Below, piece by piece: positions 52,722 to 61,085 of a stretch of DNA of 64,000 nt. The translations under genes were made by a program, and so were the position numbers. Each line of letters starts with the position of its first letter. Within the stretch, counting starts at the first letter, position 1. The stretch lies in contig NZ_CP035733.1 in NCBI RefSeq assembly GCF_009768975.1, positions 1,984,001 to 2,048,000 of the forward strand, in the 5' to 3' direction. This DNA comes from Sphingorhabdus lacus. Lineage in GTDB: Bacteria > Pseudomonadota > Alphaproteobacteria > Sphingomonadales > Sphingomonadaceae. Below the pieces are notes generated by a model. The model was given only the letters and a program-made list of their open reading frames with translations. It did not search any database and was not told where the DNA came from.

Positions 52722-53629
52722 CATTGCCCGCTGTTCGCGGTGCTCCGCTTTGCGGCAAAACGCGGCCAGAGCAGGCTGAGCGCCAGACCGCCCATGACCA
52801 GCGCGGCAGCCAATAGCTTCCAGCTCTGCAAGGGTTCGCCAAGAAATAACGCCGAGGCCCCCATGCCGAACACAGGCACCAGCAGCGCCATCGGCGCCAC
52901 CGTCGCCGTCGGATGCCGCGCGAGCAGCCATCCCCAGACGCCATAGCCGAACATCGTATTGCCCACCGCTTGCCACACCACAGCGGCCCAAGTCGTCACA
53001 GTCGCCTCCTGCGCACCGGCGATCAAGGCGGGTGCGCCTTCGAACAGCAGGGCGAGGAGGAGCAAGGGCGGGACCGCAAAGATGCTGGCCCAGACCACAT
53101 AGGCGAGCATGTCGACCTTGCCCGCGGCCCGGGACACCATATTACCACTCGACCAGCAAAAGGCGGCGGTGACAACAAGGCCCAGCCCCAAGGGCGTGGC
53201 GCTGCCGTCCGAATGGGTCAGGATAACGGCGAGCCCGCTGGTCGCCAGCGCGAGCGCGGCCCATTGAAACCCGCGCACCCGCTCGCCGGTCAGGCGCATC
53301 GACAGGGCGATGGTGAAAAACACCTGGATCTGCACAACCAGTGAGGCGAGGCCCGGCGTAATGTCGCTTTTCATCGCCAGAAAAAGCAGCCCGAACTGCC
53401 CCGCGCCGATCAGCACGCCATAAGCGGCGAGGTTGCCCAGAGGCACTGACGGGCGCTTTAGAAAGAATGCGGCGGGTAGAAAGGCGCAGGCAAAGCGCAA
53501 GGTGGCGAGCCACAGGGGCGGCAGATGCGCCAGCGCCAATTTGATAACGACGAAATTCGTGCCCCATACCGCCATCACCGCCAGGGCGAGCAGCAGATGC
53601 AGGCGTGGCAGGGCGGAATTGTGCGGCAT
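52721..53629 (-). CDS. EamA-family (DMT) transporter
   Basis: 302 aa with ten predicted transmembrane helices in two EamA repeats (LHLLLALAVMAVWGTNFVVI at the start of repeat 1; GLVVTAAFCWSSGNMVSRAA at the start of repeat 2). The repeats end with PVFGMGASALFLGEPL. Such proteins export amino acids or metabolites; the substrate is not predictable. Its stop lies in the T-run of the rplKA terminator. Confidence 0.9.
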   Translation of the reverse strand: MPHNSALPRLHLLLALAVMAVWGTNFVVIKLALAHLPPLWLATLRFACAFLPAAFFLKRPSVPLGNLAAYGVLIGAGQFGLLFLAMKSDITPGLASLVVQIQVFFTIALSMRLTGERVRGFQWAALALATSGLAVILTHSDGSATPLGLGLVVTAAFCWSSGNMVSRAAGKVDMLAYVVWASIFAVPPLLLLALLFEGAPALIAGAQEATVTTWAAVVWQAVGNTMFGYGVWGWLLARHPTATVAPMALLVPVFGMGASALFLGEPLQSWKLLAAALVMGGLALSLLWPRFAAKRSTANSGQ

Positions 53630-53668
53630 CCCAGCGCCCTAGCCGCTCCGTCCCGATTTGCGAACAGT

Positions 53669-54589
53669 TTAATCCAGCGGGACAATCTCGACGGGAAGGT
53701 CTTCGGCCTTGGCCCCACAATATTGTTCGGGCCAATGCGCAAAAGGACGCACCGATCCTTGGGTCCGCCACCGCTCGACACGGGCCAGATCCGCGTCGGC
53801 AACCACCCACGCCCCCTGCCCTTCGGTGCCGATCGCAACCACACCATCGTCGGGGCTGTCCCCGTCAGGGGGAACGAAAATCCCGGCTGCGCCAAAATTT
53901 TCATCGAGCGCGGGGGACCAGGGCGCCATGCCGACGGTCGGAGCCTGCACCACGAAAATCTGGTTCTCCAGCGCCCGTGCCTGCGCCCCGATCCGGACGC
54001 GGTAATAGCCCTGCAGACTGTCGGTGCAGGATGGACAAAGGACCACCTGCGCGCCGGCTATGGCTTGAGTGCGCGCTATCATCGGGAATTCAACATCATA
54101 GCAGGTCGAAATGCCCAGCATCCCCAGAGGCGTCCGGAACACACGCAGGCGGGTACCGCCCTTTATGTCCCAGGATTCCCGTTCAAAGCGCGTCATCATG
54201 ATCTTGTCCTGATGCCCGCTTTGCCCGTCGGGTAGATAGAGTGTTGCCCGGTTGACGATCCGCCCGTCGTCCACCTCATGCGGCCGCGTCCCGCCAAGCA
54301 GCGTGAGGCCAAAGCGCCGTGCCAGATCGGCATAATGGGCATCGATCTGCGGTCCGAGCGCAACCACAGCCCGCAGGGACGCATGCAGGTCGCTCGCCGT
54401 CGCGCTATTGATCGCGGCCAGTTCCATCGCCGCATATTCCGGAAACACCAAAAGCTGCGCACCCTGCCCCGCCGCATCGGCCACCCATTGCGCCACTTTG
54501 GTCTGCCAAGCGGCAAAGCTGTCGGGCTGCCCGATGGTATATTGGGCGGCGGCGATGCGGACCGGCGCGGTCACAGGTTGCGCATCCAA
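53669..54589 (-). CDS. Carbon-nitrogen hydrolase (nitrilase superfamily)
   Basis: 306 aa. The catalytic triad is visible: Glu in LLVFPEYAAME (about residue 52), Lys in HQDKIMMTRFE, and Cys in GISTCYDVEFP. The enzyme hydrolyses a non-peptide carbon-nitrogen bond, an amide or nitrile. The start overlaps the end of the GNAT gene by 19 bases, showing that these minus-strand genes form an operon. Confidence 0.9.
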   Translation of the reverse strand: MDAQPVTAPVRIAAAQYTIGQPDSFAAWQTKVAQWVADAAGQGAQLLVFPEYAAMELAAINSATASDLHASLRAVVALGPQIDAHYADLARRFGLTLLGGTRPHEVDDGRIVNRATLYLPDGQSGHQDKIMMTRFERESWDIKGGTRLRVFRTPLGMLGISTCYDVEFPMIARTQAIAGAQVVLCPSCTDSLQGYYRVRIGAQARALENQIFVVQAPTVGMAPWSPALDENFGAAGIFVPPDGDSPDDGVVAIGTEGQGAWVVADADLARVERWRTQGSVRPFAHWPEQYCGAKAEDLPVEIVPLD

Positions 54590-55161
54590 AATTGCATCTG
54601 GTGCGCGCTTTCAGACGTATCACCCACATCCTGCCATTCGAGCGTTCCGGTCAAACCGGGCACCGGCGCATAGCCGCGGGCGCGCCAGAAGGGATGCAGA
54701 TCGCGGGGGCTAGCGGGCCGCATCGGATGATCGTCGGGACGGATCACCGCACAAAAAGCCGTCTGAACCGCCCCTGCCGCCCGGGCAGCAGCTTCGCGGG
54801 CGTCGAAAAAGCGATGGCCGATGCCCTGCCCCTGATAGGCGGGCAGCAAGACCGACTCCCCGAAATAGAAGATGCGCGCGATATCCAGCCCTTGGCGCCT
54901 CAACGGTTCCTGAAACTCGGGCTTTTGTCCCGCCATCGGGGATGCCGTCGCCGCACCGACAATCGCGTCGCCATCCTGTGCCACAACCAACGCCGAGCCG
55001 GGTTCGCGGATGAATTCAGCGAGATATTCCGCCTCATAGTCCGCCGTCCCGTCATAGAGATACGGCCAGCCCCGAAAGATACGGATACGCAGATCGGACA
55101 ACGCCGGAATGGCGGCATGCCGCTCCTCTGCATCCGTCAACGTGCGGACGACGACGGTCAT
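54571..55161 (-). CDS. GNAT-family N-acetyltransferase
   Basis: 196 aa. The acetyl-CoA-binding motif A is SVLLPAYQGQGIGHRFFDAREAA split over about residues 112-134, with QGQGIGH as the pyrophosphate loop. The preceding strand is IVGAATASPM. It acetylates an amino group on an unidentified substrate. Its neighbours are a nitrilase-type hydrolase and an NTF2-like protein with overlapping ends, a grouping that may act on one small molecule. Confidence 0.87.
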   Translation of the reverse strand: MTVVVRTLTDAEERHAAIPALSDLRIRIFRGWPYLYDGTADYEAEYLAEFIREPGSALVVAQDGDAIVGAATASPMAGQKPEFQEPLRRQGLDIARIFYFGESVLLPAYQGQGIGHRFFDAREAAARAAGAVQTAFCAVIRPDDHPMRPASPRDLHPFWRARGYAPVPGLTGTLEWQDVGDTSESAHQMQFWMRNL

Positions 55162-55571
55162 GAAACCTGGGCGATCCAGTCGGCAAGGTTATAATAGACC
55201 GAAACACGCGCAATCTTTCCGTCGCGGATTTCGAAGAAGCCGCCAGCAGGTAGAGTATAGCTTTGGCCGTGCGCCGCCGGGAAACCTTCGTCGGCAACCT
55301 TGTAGATGCCGTGCACCATGAATTCGGCGGCCGCACGTGCGCCGTCCGGGCTGGTCATGATGACGATATCCTTCAGCTGCTCGCTATAGGCATGGTCCAT
55401 CCGGCCCAGAAAGGCGCGAAATGCATCCTTGCCGCTTTCGCGATCGCCCTGATTGATGTCATGGGCAACATCATCGGTAAGGCAGGCCAAAATGCCTTCA
55501 ATGTCCATGGCATTGAACGCGGTATAATAGCGTTCGATCAGGGCCATAGAGGTTTCACGGACATCTGGCAT
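55158..55571 (-). CDS. NTF2-like (ketosteroid isomerase-related) protein
   Basis: 137 aa from the ATG at 55571 behind AGGAGC; ten more codons are open upstream. It has the SnoaL-like fold: ALIERYYTAFNAMDIEGILA, LTDDVAHDINQGDRESGKDA, AAEFMVHGIYKVADEG and GGFFEIRDGKIARVSVYYN. It resembles the steroid delta-isomerase-related family of about 135 residues. First gene of the minus-strand block (four-base overlap with the GNAT gene). Confidence 0.85.
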   Translation of the reverse strand: MPDVRETSMALIERYYTAFNAMDIEGILACLTDDVAHDINQGDRESGKDAFRAFLGRMDHAYSEQLKDIVIMTSPDGARAAAEFMVHGIYKVADEGFPAAHGQSYTLPAGGFFEIRDGKIARVSVYYNLADWIAQVS

Positions 55572-55714
55572 ATCTGCTCCTATCTTGCCTTGGCTGTTCA
55601 ACGTGACCGGATTAGGTCAGCGCGACAAAGCTTGTCCAGTAAGATAAATTGTCCAAAGCCGCACGAGATTTCGGGATTCGCACGGCCGGAAACAGCGCGG
55701 AATTCCCCAACGGC

Positions 55715-56016
55715 CTTGACTCTGCCCCTGATCCTGCTAGTGGCGGCGACGTTCGGCAAGGCGACGGCCTTTCCGGACAACCGTCCGAGACAGTTGGTGA
55801 TGGGAATTTGCCCATCTTAATGTCCAGCCTAGACGGGGATAGAGATTTCAGGTTTGGCCCTTGTGCCTGCCTTCGCCAATTGCTCCCGACGTTCATTGTC
55901 GCGAGTTCGGCATGAAACTTCCCCACGGACTAAGCTACGGGTCACGCATCTGCGTGGTTCGAATTTCGTGTTGGGTTTGTCCGGCTCGCCGGAAAGACCC
56001 GAAAAAGGAGTAATGC
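55715..56016 (+). promoter_or_regulatory. Candidate rplJ promoter and L10 leader
   Basis: CTTGAC at 55715-55720 and TAGTGG at 55738-55743, 17 bp apart, are a plausible promoter. The following leader of about 270 nt before rplJ is long and contains local pairings (for example AAGGCGACGGCCTT at 55758-55771). Many bacteria have an L10-L7/12-binding leader here for autogenous control. The 445-bp gap 55572-56016 has no other gene. Position-based inference. Confidence 0.45.
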
Positions 56017-56532
56017 ATGAACCGTTCTGAAAAGACCGAAACAGTTGCATCGCTGAACGCCACTTTTAACGAAGCGGCGGTTGTTGTCGTTACCCGGAAC
56101 CTCGGGTTGACGGTTGCACAATCGACCGACCTTCGTTTGAAGATGCGGGATGCCGGCGCAAGCTACAAGGTCGCCAAGAACCGTCTTGCCAAGATCGCCC
56201 TTGAGGGAACGCAATATGGTGCGGTAGCAGAATTGCTCACCGGACCTACGGCGCTCGCCACATCGTCGGACCCGGTCGCCGCTGCAAAGATTGCGGTCGA
56301 GTTCGCCAAGACCAATGACAAACTTGAAATTGTCGGCGGTGCGATGGGTGACACCTTCCTCGATGTAAACGGTGTGAAGGCGTTGGCTTCGATGCCCTCG
56401 CTCGACGAACTGCGCGCTACCATTGTCGGCCTGGTACAGGCACCGGCAACGAAGATCGCCCAGCTCTCGACCGCACCTGCTGCGAAACTGGCACGGGTAT
56501 TTGGTGCCTATGCTGCGACAGAAGCAGCTTAA
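56017..56532 (+). CDS. rplJ: 50S ribosomal protein L10
   Basis: 171 aa, ATG six bases after AAGGAG. Starts [17 protein letters not shown] with [34 protein letters not shown] and the C-terminal helix that anchors L7/L12 dimers ([18 protein letters not shown]). It forms the base of the ribosomal stalk. Confidence 0.97.
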   Translation: MNRSEKTETVASLNATFNEAAVVVVTRNLGLTVAQSTDLRLKMRDAGASYKVAKNRLAKIALEGTQYGAVAELLTGPTALATSSDPVAAAKIAVEFAKTNDKLEIVGGAMGDTFLDVNGVKALASMPSLDELRATIVGLVQAPATKIAQLSTAPAAKLARVFGAYAATEAA

Positions 56533-56607
56533 TTTTTTTTGGATTAACCGGCTGCGTCCATCCGGACGGGCCCTACAGATAGACTAGAAAATCGGAGTGT
56601 TATTTTT

Positions 56608-56982
56608 ATGGCTGATATTGAAAAGCTCGTTGAGCAGCTCTCGTCGCTGACCGTTCTTGAAGCGGCTGACCTTGCAAAGGCTTTGGAAGAAAAGTGGGGC
56701 GTTAGCGCCGCTGCTGCAGTTGCTGTTGCAGCACCTGCTGCTGGTGCCGCTGCACCGGCTGCTGAAGAGCAGACCGAATTTGACGTAATCCTGACCGGCG
56801 ACGGCGGCAACAAGATCGCCGTCATCAAGGAAGTCCGCGCCATCACCGCGCTGGGTCTGACCGAAGCCAAGGCTCTTGTTGAGTCGGCTCCGAAGGCCAT
56901 CAAGGAAGGCGTTAACAAGGCTGAAGCCGAAGAAATCAAGGCGAAGATCACCGCTGCTGGTGGTACTGTCGAACTGAAGTAA
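56608..56982 (+). CDS. rplL: 50S ribosomal protein L7/L12
   Basis: 124 aa. The N-terminal dimerisation domain ([20 protein letters not shown]) is joined by an Ala-rich hinge ([17 protein letters not shown]) to the C-terminal factor-binding domain ([39 protein letters not shown]). It recruits translation GTPases. A strong terminator follows. Confidence 0.97.
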   Translation: MADIEKLVEQLSSLTVLEAADLAKALEEKWGVSAAAAVAVAAPAAGAAAPAAEEQTEFDVILTGDGGNKIAVIKEVRAITALGLTEAKALVESAPKAIKEGVNKAEAEEIKAKITAAGGTVELK

Positions 56983-57010
56983 TTCGGTTTTCCTTCGGGA
57001 ATATGAAATA

Positions 57011-57038
57011 GGGCGGCCTAGCGATAGGCCGCCCTTTT
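57011..57038 (+). terminator. Intrinsic terminator of rplJL
   Basis: GGGCGGCCTA and TAGGCCGCCC form a perfect 10-bp stem with loop GCGA, followed by TTTT. Convergent with the gene at 57059-57955. Confidence 0.92.
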
Positions 57039-57058
57039 CGTTTGCGGATCAAACTCGA

Positions 57059-57955
57059 TCAGGAAACGAGTGCTGGCTTCCGCGGTTCGATATCGCTTTG
57101 GTGACGCGCCCGACCGGTGAAGCGGTCATGATTGGCGAACAGCGGATCGGTAATCGGCGGTTCCACCGCGTTACGGGGCGCAAAGAGCGGATCGGTAATC
57201 GGTCCGGCGACAAATGGTGTCGAGAACAGCGGATCAGTGACCGGAATATCCGATCTTCCTTGTATCGGCATGCGTGGCGCGATCGCCTGTGGTGCTGGTG
57301 TACGGTCGAACTGCTTAAAGACGCTTGCTTCCCGAATGGGTTGCGGTGCCACAAAAGCAGGCGCGGCATCGACCGGTGTAACGCGGTCTACATCCGCCGG
57401 CTTACGGCGGCGGCGTGCGAAAAACGCTGCACCTATACCAAGCGCTGCCAATGCCGCAGCCATGCCACCGATCAAGGTCACATCTTCGCCCGTCGTGGCG
57501 TCTTGCTCGGCGACACTGTCATCTGCAAAAGCTACCGTATCGGGTGTCTGCTCCGTTGATGCTGCTGACGCAATGGGGTCGGTCAGCGGCGGTGTAGCCA
57601 CCGGCGTTTGCGTCACATCATTGTCCGCGATGACGGGTGCGGGTGCCACCGCATTAGTGGTCCGGACCGGTGCGTCATTGCGCACTCTGGCAGGTGCAGC
57701 AACTGCGGGTTTCGGGGTCGGCTTCACCACCTTTTCCTGGGCTGCCTGCTCCGCTGCAGCGGGGTTCACCACATCATTTTCTGTCGGCATGGTGCGGACC
57801 ACTGGTGGAGGCGCAAAGGTTGCTTCCGCCGCCGGTGTGGGGGCGGGTGCCGCAGGCGCGGCGGCGTCCTGCGCCCAGACGAGGGACGAACCGCTCATCA
57901 GCGCTGCGACGACTGCCGTTTTCCCGGCTAGGGCGAGCTTATGTTGGTGTGTCAT
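57059..57955 (-). CDS. Pro/Ala-rich membrane protein with TDPLF repeats
   Basis: 298 aa with a signal peptide (cleavage near VWAQ). A Pro/Ala/Thr-rich low-complexity region (about 30-155) leads to one transmembrane helix (LIGGMAAALAALGIGAAFF) followed by RRRRKP, so the C-terminal 115 residues should be cytoplasmic. They contain three TDPLF motifs, in PVTDPLFSTPF, PITDPLFAPRN and PITDPLFANHD, spaced about 16 residues apart. No family recognised. The repeats look like short linear binding motifs. Confidence 0.7.
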   Translation of the reverse strand: MTHQHKLALAGKTAVVAALMSGSSLVWAQDAAAPAAPAPTPAAEATFAPPPVVRTMPTENDVVNPAAAEQAAQEKVVKPTPKPAVAAPARVRNDAPVRTTNAVAPAPVIADNDVTQTPVATPPLTDPIASAASTEQTPDTVAFADDSVAEQDATTGEDVTLIGGMAAALAALGIGAAFFARRRRKPADVDRVTPVDAAPAFVAPQPIREASVFKQFDRTPAPQAIAPRMPIQGRSDIPVTDPLFSTPFVAGPITDPLFAPRNAVEPPITDPLFANHDRFTGRARHQSDIEPRKPALVS

Positions 57956-58117
57956 TTCAATCTCCTGTCGTTGGGACAGGGGGAAAACGGTTCATCGCAA
58001 AATTCGGGCATTGATGATGGGGTGCATCGTGCCGCCACAACGGCGAGTTGAGGATCATAGGCCCGGGTTCATCTGGGGTTCACGCCCCGGGCGGGTTTTT
58101 GCCGCAATCGGACGATC

Positions 58118-58150
58118 AATAAAAAGAGACGCAGCCAACTGAGCGGCTGC
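58118..58150 (-). terminator. Terminator of the DUF2975 operon
   Basis: On the minus strand GCAGCC/GGCTGC (loop GCTCAGTT) is followed by GTCTCTTTTTATT. It lies 25 bp after the stop of the 28-codon gene and so supports that gene being the last of the operon. The sequence between 57956 and 58117 shows no gene. Confidence 0.8.
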
Positions 58151-58174
58151 GCCTTGTTCCTTTCTTGTCGGTGC

Positions 58175-58261
58175 TCAGCTTAAAAAGAGAGCCGTTAAAC
58201 CTATCAGCGCCGCGATCAGGAGAATTCGGGGCGGGATCGAAATTTTGAACGCGAGTTGCAT
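58175..58261 (-). CDS. 28-residue hydrophobic micropeptide
   Basis: 28 aa (MQLAFKISIPPRILLIAAL, then IGLTALFLS). The ATG shares a base with the HTH gene stop (TAATG) and GGAGAG lies seven bases upstream inside the HTH gene. A basic, proline-containing start is followed by a hydrophobic stretch of about 15 residues that could span or dip into the membrane. A terminator follows. Gene order, coupling and hydrophobicity together suggest a real product; no homologue is known to me. Confidence 0.55.
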   Translation of the reverse strand: MQLAFKISIPPRILLIAALIGLTALFLS

Positions 58262-58473
58262 TAATTCTCTCCTTCTTCAAAACCCAGCAGGTCGCCGGGT
58301 TGGCATTCCAGAACCTTGCAAATCGATTCGAGCGTGGAAAAACGGATTGCCTTGGCTTTTCCCGTCTTCAGGATCGAGAGGTTTGCGAGTGTAATATCGA
58401 CCCGTTCGGCCAATTCGGTCAGCGTCATGCGCTTGGCGTAGAGTAGGTCGTCCAGTTTAACGGTGACAGGCAT
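58261..58473 (-). CDS. XRE-family HTH regulator (YozG-like)
   Basis: 70 aa, almost entirely one Cro/C1-type HTH domain: MPVTVKLDDLLYAKRMTLTE, LAERVDITLANLSILKTGK and TLESICKVLECQPGDLLGF. The start overlaps the DUF2975 stop (TGATG). DUF2975 membrane protein and YozG-like regulator pairs are widespread; the membrane protein may control the regulator. Confidence 0.88.
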   Translation of the reverse strand: MPVTVKLDDLLYAKRMTLTELAERVDITLANLSILKTGKAKAIRFSTLESICKVLECQPGDLLGFEEGEN

Positions 58474-59003
58474 CAGACCGTACCCTCCAATTCTTCACGC
58501 ATTTCTGCGCCGCGTTCAAAGATTCCCGCCAGGATGAATACCAGAAGGATCGCCAATATGCCGTTGAGCGACATGTCCCAGCCGGTATCGGATTCACCGA
58601 ACATATCGGCCGCCTTTCCGGCAGCAATGGCGAGCGGGACGCCCACGATCTGCAATCCGACCATCAGCCAGCCAATAGCTTTCAACCGGATGGCGTTGGC
58701 GCGGACGAAGGGATTACCTTCTTCAACACTTGCTATGATCGCGAGCAATTTGCGCATCATGGTCCAGAGCAGACCCAGTGTCAGTATGCCCAATGCGAAC
58801 ACCGACAGCAGATGCGGAAGCAGGGTTGTCGGATCAAGGTTAGGATGGGCCGTATTCAATTCGGCCATCGCCTCGGTCCAGTAGAAAGGCAAGACGACGC
58901 ACACCAATGCGAGCACGGAACCGGCAAATGCCACCAACCCCATGATCAGGTACACGAGCAATCTTGTAACCCGCAAAATGCGGTTATCAGCAATTTCAGT
59001 CAT
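58473..59003 (-). CDS. DUF2975 membrane protein
   Basis: 176 aa from the ATG at 59003 with GGAG six bases upstream; the longer frame begins with TTG. Four transmembrane helices are visible (LVYLIMGLVAFAGSVLALVC, LLSVFALGILTLGLLWTMM, IGWLMVGLQIVGVPLAIAAG, LNGILAILLVFILAGIFE). The conserved EEGNPFVRANAIRLKAIGW loop is the DUF2975 hallmark. First gene of a three-gene operon with overlapping stops and starts. Confidence 0.87.
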   Translation of the reverse strand: MTEIADNRILRVTRLLVYLIMGLVAFAGSVLALVCVVLPFYWTEAMAELNTAHPNLDPTTLLPHLLSVFALGILTLGLLWTMMRKLLAIIASVEEGNPFVRANAIRLKAIGWLMVGLQIVGVPLAIAAGKAADMFGESDTGWDMSLNGILAILLVFILAGIFERGAEMREELEGTV

Positions 59004-59144
59004 ATCGATCTCCAATGTTGTGCTTATTGTTTTTCAATAAGACTTGCATTGATTCGCGTCAATAGTTTTATTGTTTTACGATAATACCCCGAAAAGCTGC
59101 GCTTTTCCTTTGAAACTTTCAGATGTTCAAGGCACTCCTTGCCC

Positions 59145-59681
59145 ATGACAGACAATGCCGACCTCGCAGCCCTGATTCGGACGATCCCCGATTATCCAAA
59201 GCCGGGGATATTGTTTCGCGATGTTTCCACATTGCTGCTGGATGGCCCGGGTTTTCGCGCGACGATCGACCGGCTGGCGGCGTTGGTGGCACCGGACACC
59301 GAGCTGATCGCAGGGATAGAGGCGCGCGGCTTTGTCGTTGCTGCGGGGCTTTCCTATGCGCTTGGTCTCGGCAAATTGATGCTGCGCAAGCCAGGCAAGT
59401 TGCCGGGCGAGAAAATCGGTGCGGACTATGCCCTGGAATATGGCACCGACCGCATCGAAATGCATGTCGGCCATGTCCGGCCGGGCCAGAAAGTGCTGCT
59501 CGTTGACGATCTGATCGCGACAGGTGGAACCGCATCGGCCGGTGTCGAGCTTATCCGTCAAGGTGGCGGCAAGGTCGAGCAGGCGTTGTTCATTGTCGAC
59601 CTTCCCGATTTGGGCGGCGCAACCCGCCTGCGCAATCAGGGTATCGAGGTGAAATGCCTGATAGATTTTGAAGGCGATTGA
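59145..59681 (+). CDS. apt: Adenine phosphoribosyltransferase
   Basis: 178 aa from the ATG at 59145; a TTG two codons earlier is the other option. It joins adenine and PRPP to make AMP. The phosphoribosyltransferase motif is VLLVDDLIATGGTASAGVEL (about 120-139); the N-terminal IPDYPKPGILFRDVSTLL and GIEARGFVVAAGLSYALG are typical of Apt. Monocistronic, with a terminator downstream. Confidence 0.96.
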   Translation: MTDNADLAALIRTIPDYPKPGILFRDVSTLLLDGPGFRATIDRLAALVAPDTELIAGIEARGFVVAAGLSYALGLGKLMLRKPGKLPGEKIGADYALEYGTDRIEMHVGHVRPGQKVLLVDDLIATGGTASAGVELIRQGGGKVEQALFIVDLPDLGGATRLRNQGIEVKCLIDFEGD

Positions 59682-59833
59682 ACGAAATTACCGTCGAACC
59701 AAAAAACAGTCCATTTTGGACTTAATCGGATTCTGCGTAATTTGTCAGCGGTGACGCAAAAGAGTAAAATCCATGTGCGAATTTAGCTCGACTCGGATGG
59801 CCAACCCCCGAACCCAACCGGCGATCCGTATCT

Positions 59834-59872
59834 GACCCTCAACCCTTTACAGGGTTTGGGGGTCATTTTTTT
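59834..59872 (+). terminator. Terminator downstream of apt
   Basis: GACCC..AACCCT and AGGGTT..GGGGTC form a long stem around loop TTAC, followed on the plus strand by ATTTTTTT. It overlaps the stop codon of the convergent methyltransferase gene. Bases 59682-59833 show no gene. Confidence 0.85.
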
Positions 59873-60612
59873 GGGGGTGTACCGCATGTCTTGATGGCAG
59901 CGGGTTCAGGGCGCGGACCCGACAGGGTAAACCGCGCGATATATCCGCCAAGCTTCAGCTCCTCGCTAAAACCCGTCAAACGGTAGCCGACCGCTGCAAA
60001 TTCGCAGAACAGCAGTTTGGGCGGAATGCCGTGCTGATCGGTTGCACGGTCGCGGTCCACGACGATGACCTCCCCTCCCTTGGCAAGGGCGGGGCGGAGG
60101 CGCCAGAGGAACGCGTAAGGTTCGTCAACCTCATGGTACATATGCACCATGAAAATACGGTCGAAGCTTTTTTCCGGCAGGCGCGGATCGTCGATTGCGC
60201 CTTCCTTGATCGCCACATTGTCCAGTTGTTCGCGCGTCACACGCTCGCCGAGCCGATCCAGTGCGCCGCGATTGATATCCTGCGCCAGAACCCGTCCCTT
60301 GGGTCCAACCCGTTCGGCGAGGCGGATGGTATAATAGCCTTCCCCTGCCCCGATGTCGGCCACCGTGGTCCCGAGTTTGATACCGGCCCAGTCCATGACA
60401 AATTTGGCTTCACCAGCCTCGTCGCGGGCAGCTTCTGTCGAGAATTGCGTATCCCCGGCCTCGGATACCGGGCGATACGGGCTTGGGAATTCCAGCGATG
60501 TGGCGGGACGATTGCTCGCCTCTTCCACCGGTTTGCACGCCATGACGCCGGCACCAAGCGAGGCCAGTAAAAAGACAGCGTGCGTACGGCGACCGAAAGC
60601 GCTGCTCGTCAC
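59863..60612 (-). CDS. Methyltransferase-like lipoprotein
   Basis: 249 aa. A basic start (MTSSAFGRRTHAVFLLASLG) and a lipobox-like AGVMAC predict export and lipid attachment. Residues about 60-200 form a class I SAM-dependent methyltransferase: motif I TTVADIGAGEGYYTIRLAE, motif II VLAQDINRGAL, and FDRIFMVHMYHEV with GGEVIVVDRD. SAM is not expected in the periplasm, so either the protein has another ligand there or is retained in the cytoplasm. Similar exported methyltransferase-fold proteins are seen in other Sphingomonadales, but none is characterised to my knowledge. Confidence 0.78.
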   Translation of the reverse strand: MTSSAFGRRTHAVFLLASLGAGVMACKPVEEASNRPATSLEFPSPYRPVSEAGDTQFSTEAARDEAGEAKFVMDWAGIKLGTTVADIGAGEGYYTIRLAERVGPKGRVLAQDINRGALDRLGERVTREQLDNVAIKEGAIDDPRLPEKSFDRIFMVHMYHEVDEPYAFLWRLRPALAKGGEVIVVDRDRATDQHGIPPKLLFCEFAAVGYRLTGFSEELKLGGYIARFTLSGPRPEPAAIKTCGTPPKK

Positions 60613-60613
60613 C

Positions 60614-61084
60614 TTAAACTCCGCTCGTTTCCAGATTCGCCACAGCAGCGGGCGCTTGCTTGTCGAAATCCGCGAAAGCTGGCGCTACCCACTCCGGCAA
60701 TGGCATGGGCCGGTGCGTTTCCAGATCGACATAGACGCTGACCAGATCCACGGTCGCCCGCAGGTCATCCGCGCCATCGTCGCGCGCGCCGTGAATTTCC
60801 ACAATCTGGGTCATGCTCGTCCGGCCGGTCGCAATGGTGCGGGCCATGACGTCGATCAGTTCGTCCGGCAGGATCGGCGCGAACCAGGTTACCGTTGCCT
60901 TTTTGACATGGAATTCGAGCGGCTCGCCCCCCGCCATTTCCCGAAACTTGGCTTCGCGCCAATATTCGGTGATCGCGACATCGGCATAATCCAGATAGCG
61001 GGCGTTGAAGACGACGCCTTGCGCGTCGGTCTCTGACCAACGCACGCGGAAGCGGTGGCTGAAGGCAAAATCGCTGCGTGCCAT
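60614..61084 (-). CDS. Acyl-CoA thioesterase, YbgC/4HBT type
   Basis: 156 aa. The hotdog signature VRWSETDAQGVVFNARYLDY (about 14-33) has the catalytic Asp in ETDAQGVV. VTWFAPILPDELIDV and TSMTQIVEIHG follow as the central strands. It hydrolyses acyl-CoA esters in the cytoplasm; the substrate is unknown. It is one base apart from both neighbouring genes, so it is in an operon with the aminotransferase and the methyltransferase-like gene. Confidence 0.86.
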   Translation of the reverse strand: MARSDFAFSHRFRVRWSETDAQGVVFNARYLDYADVAITEYWREAKFREMAGGEPLEFHVKKATVTWFAPILPDELIDVMARTIATGRTSMTQIVEIHGARDDGADDLRATVDLVSVYVDLETHRPMPLPEWVAPAFADFDKQAPAAVANLETSGV

Positions 61085-61085
61085 A

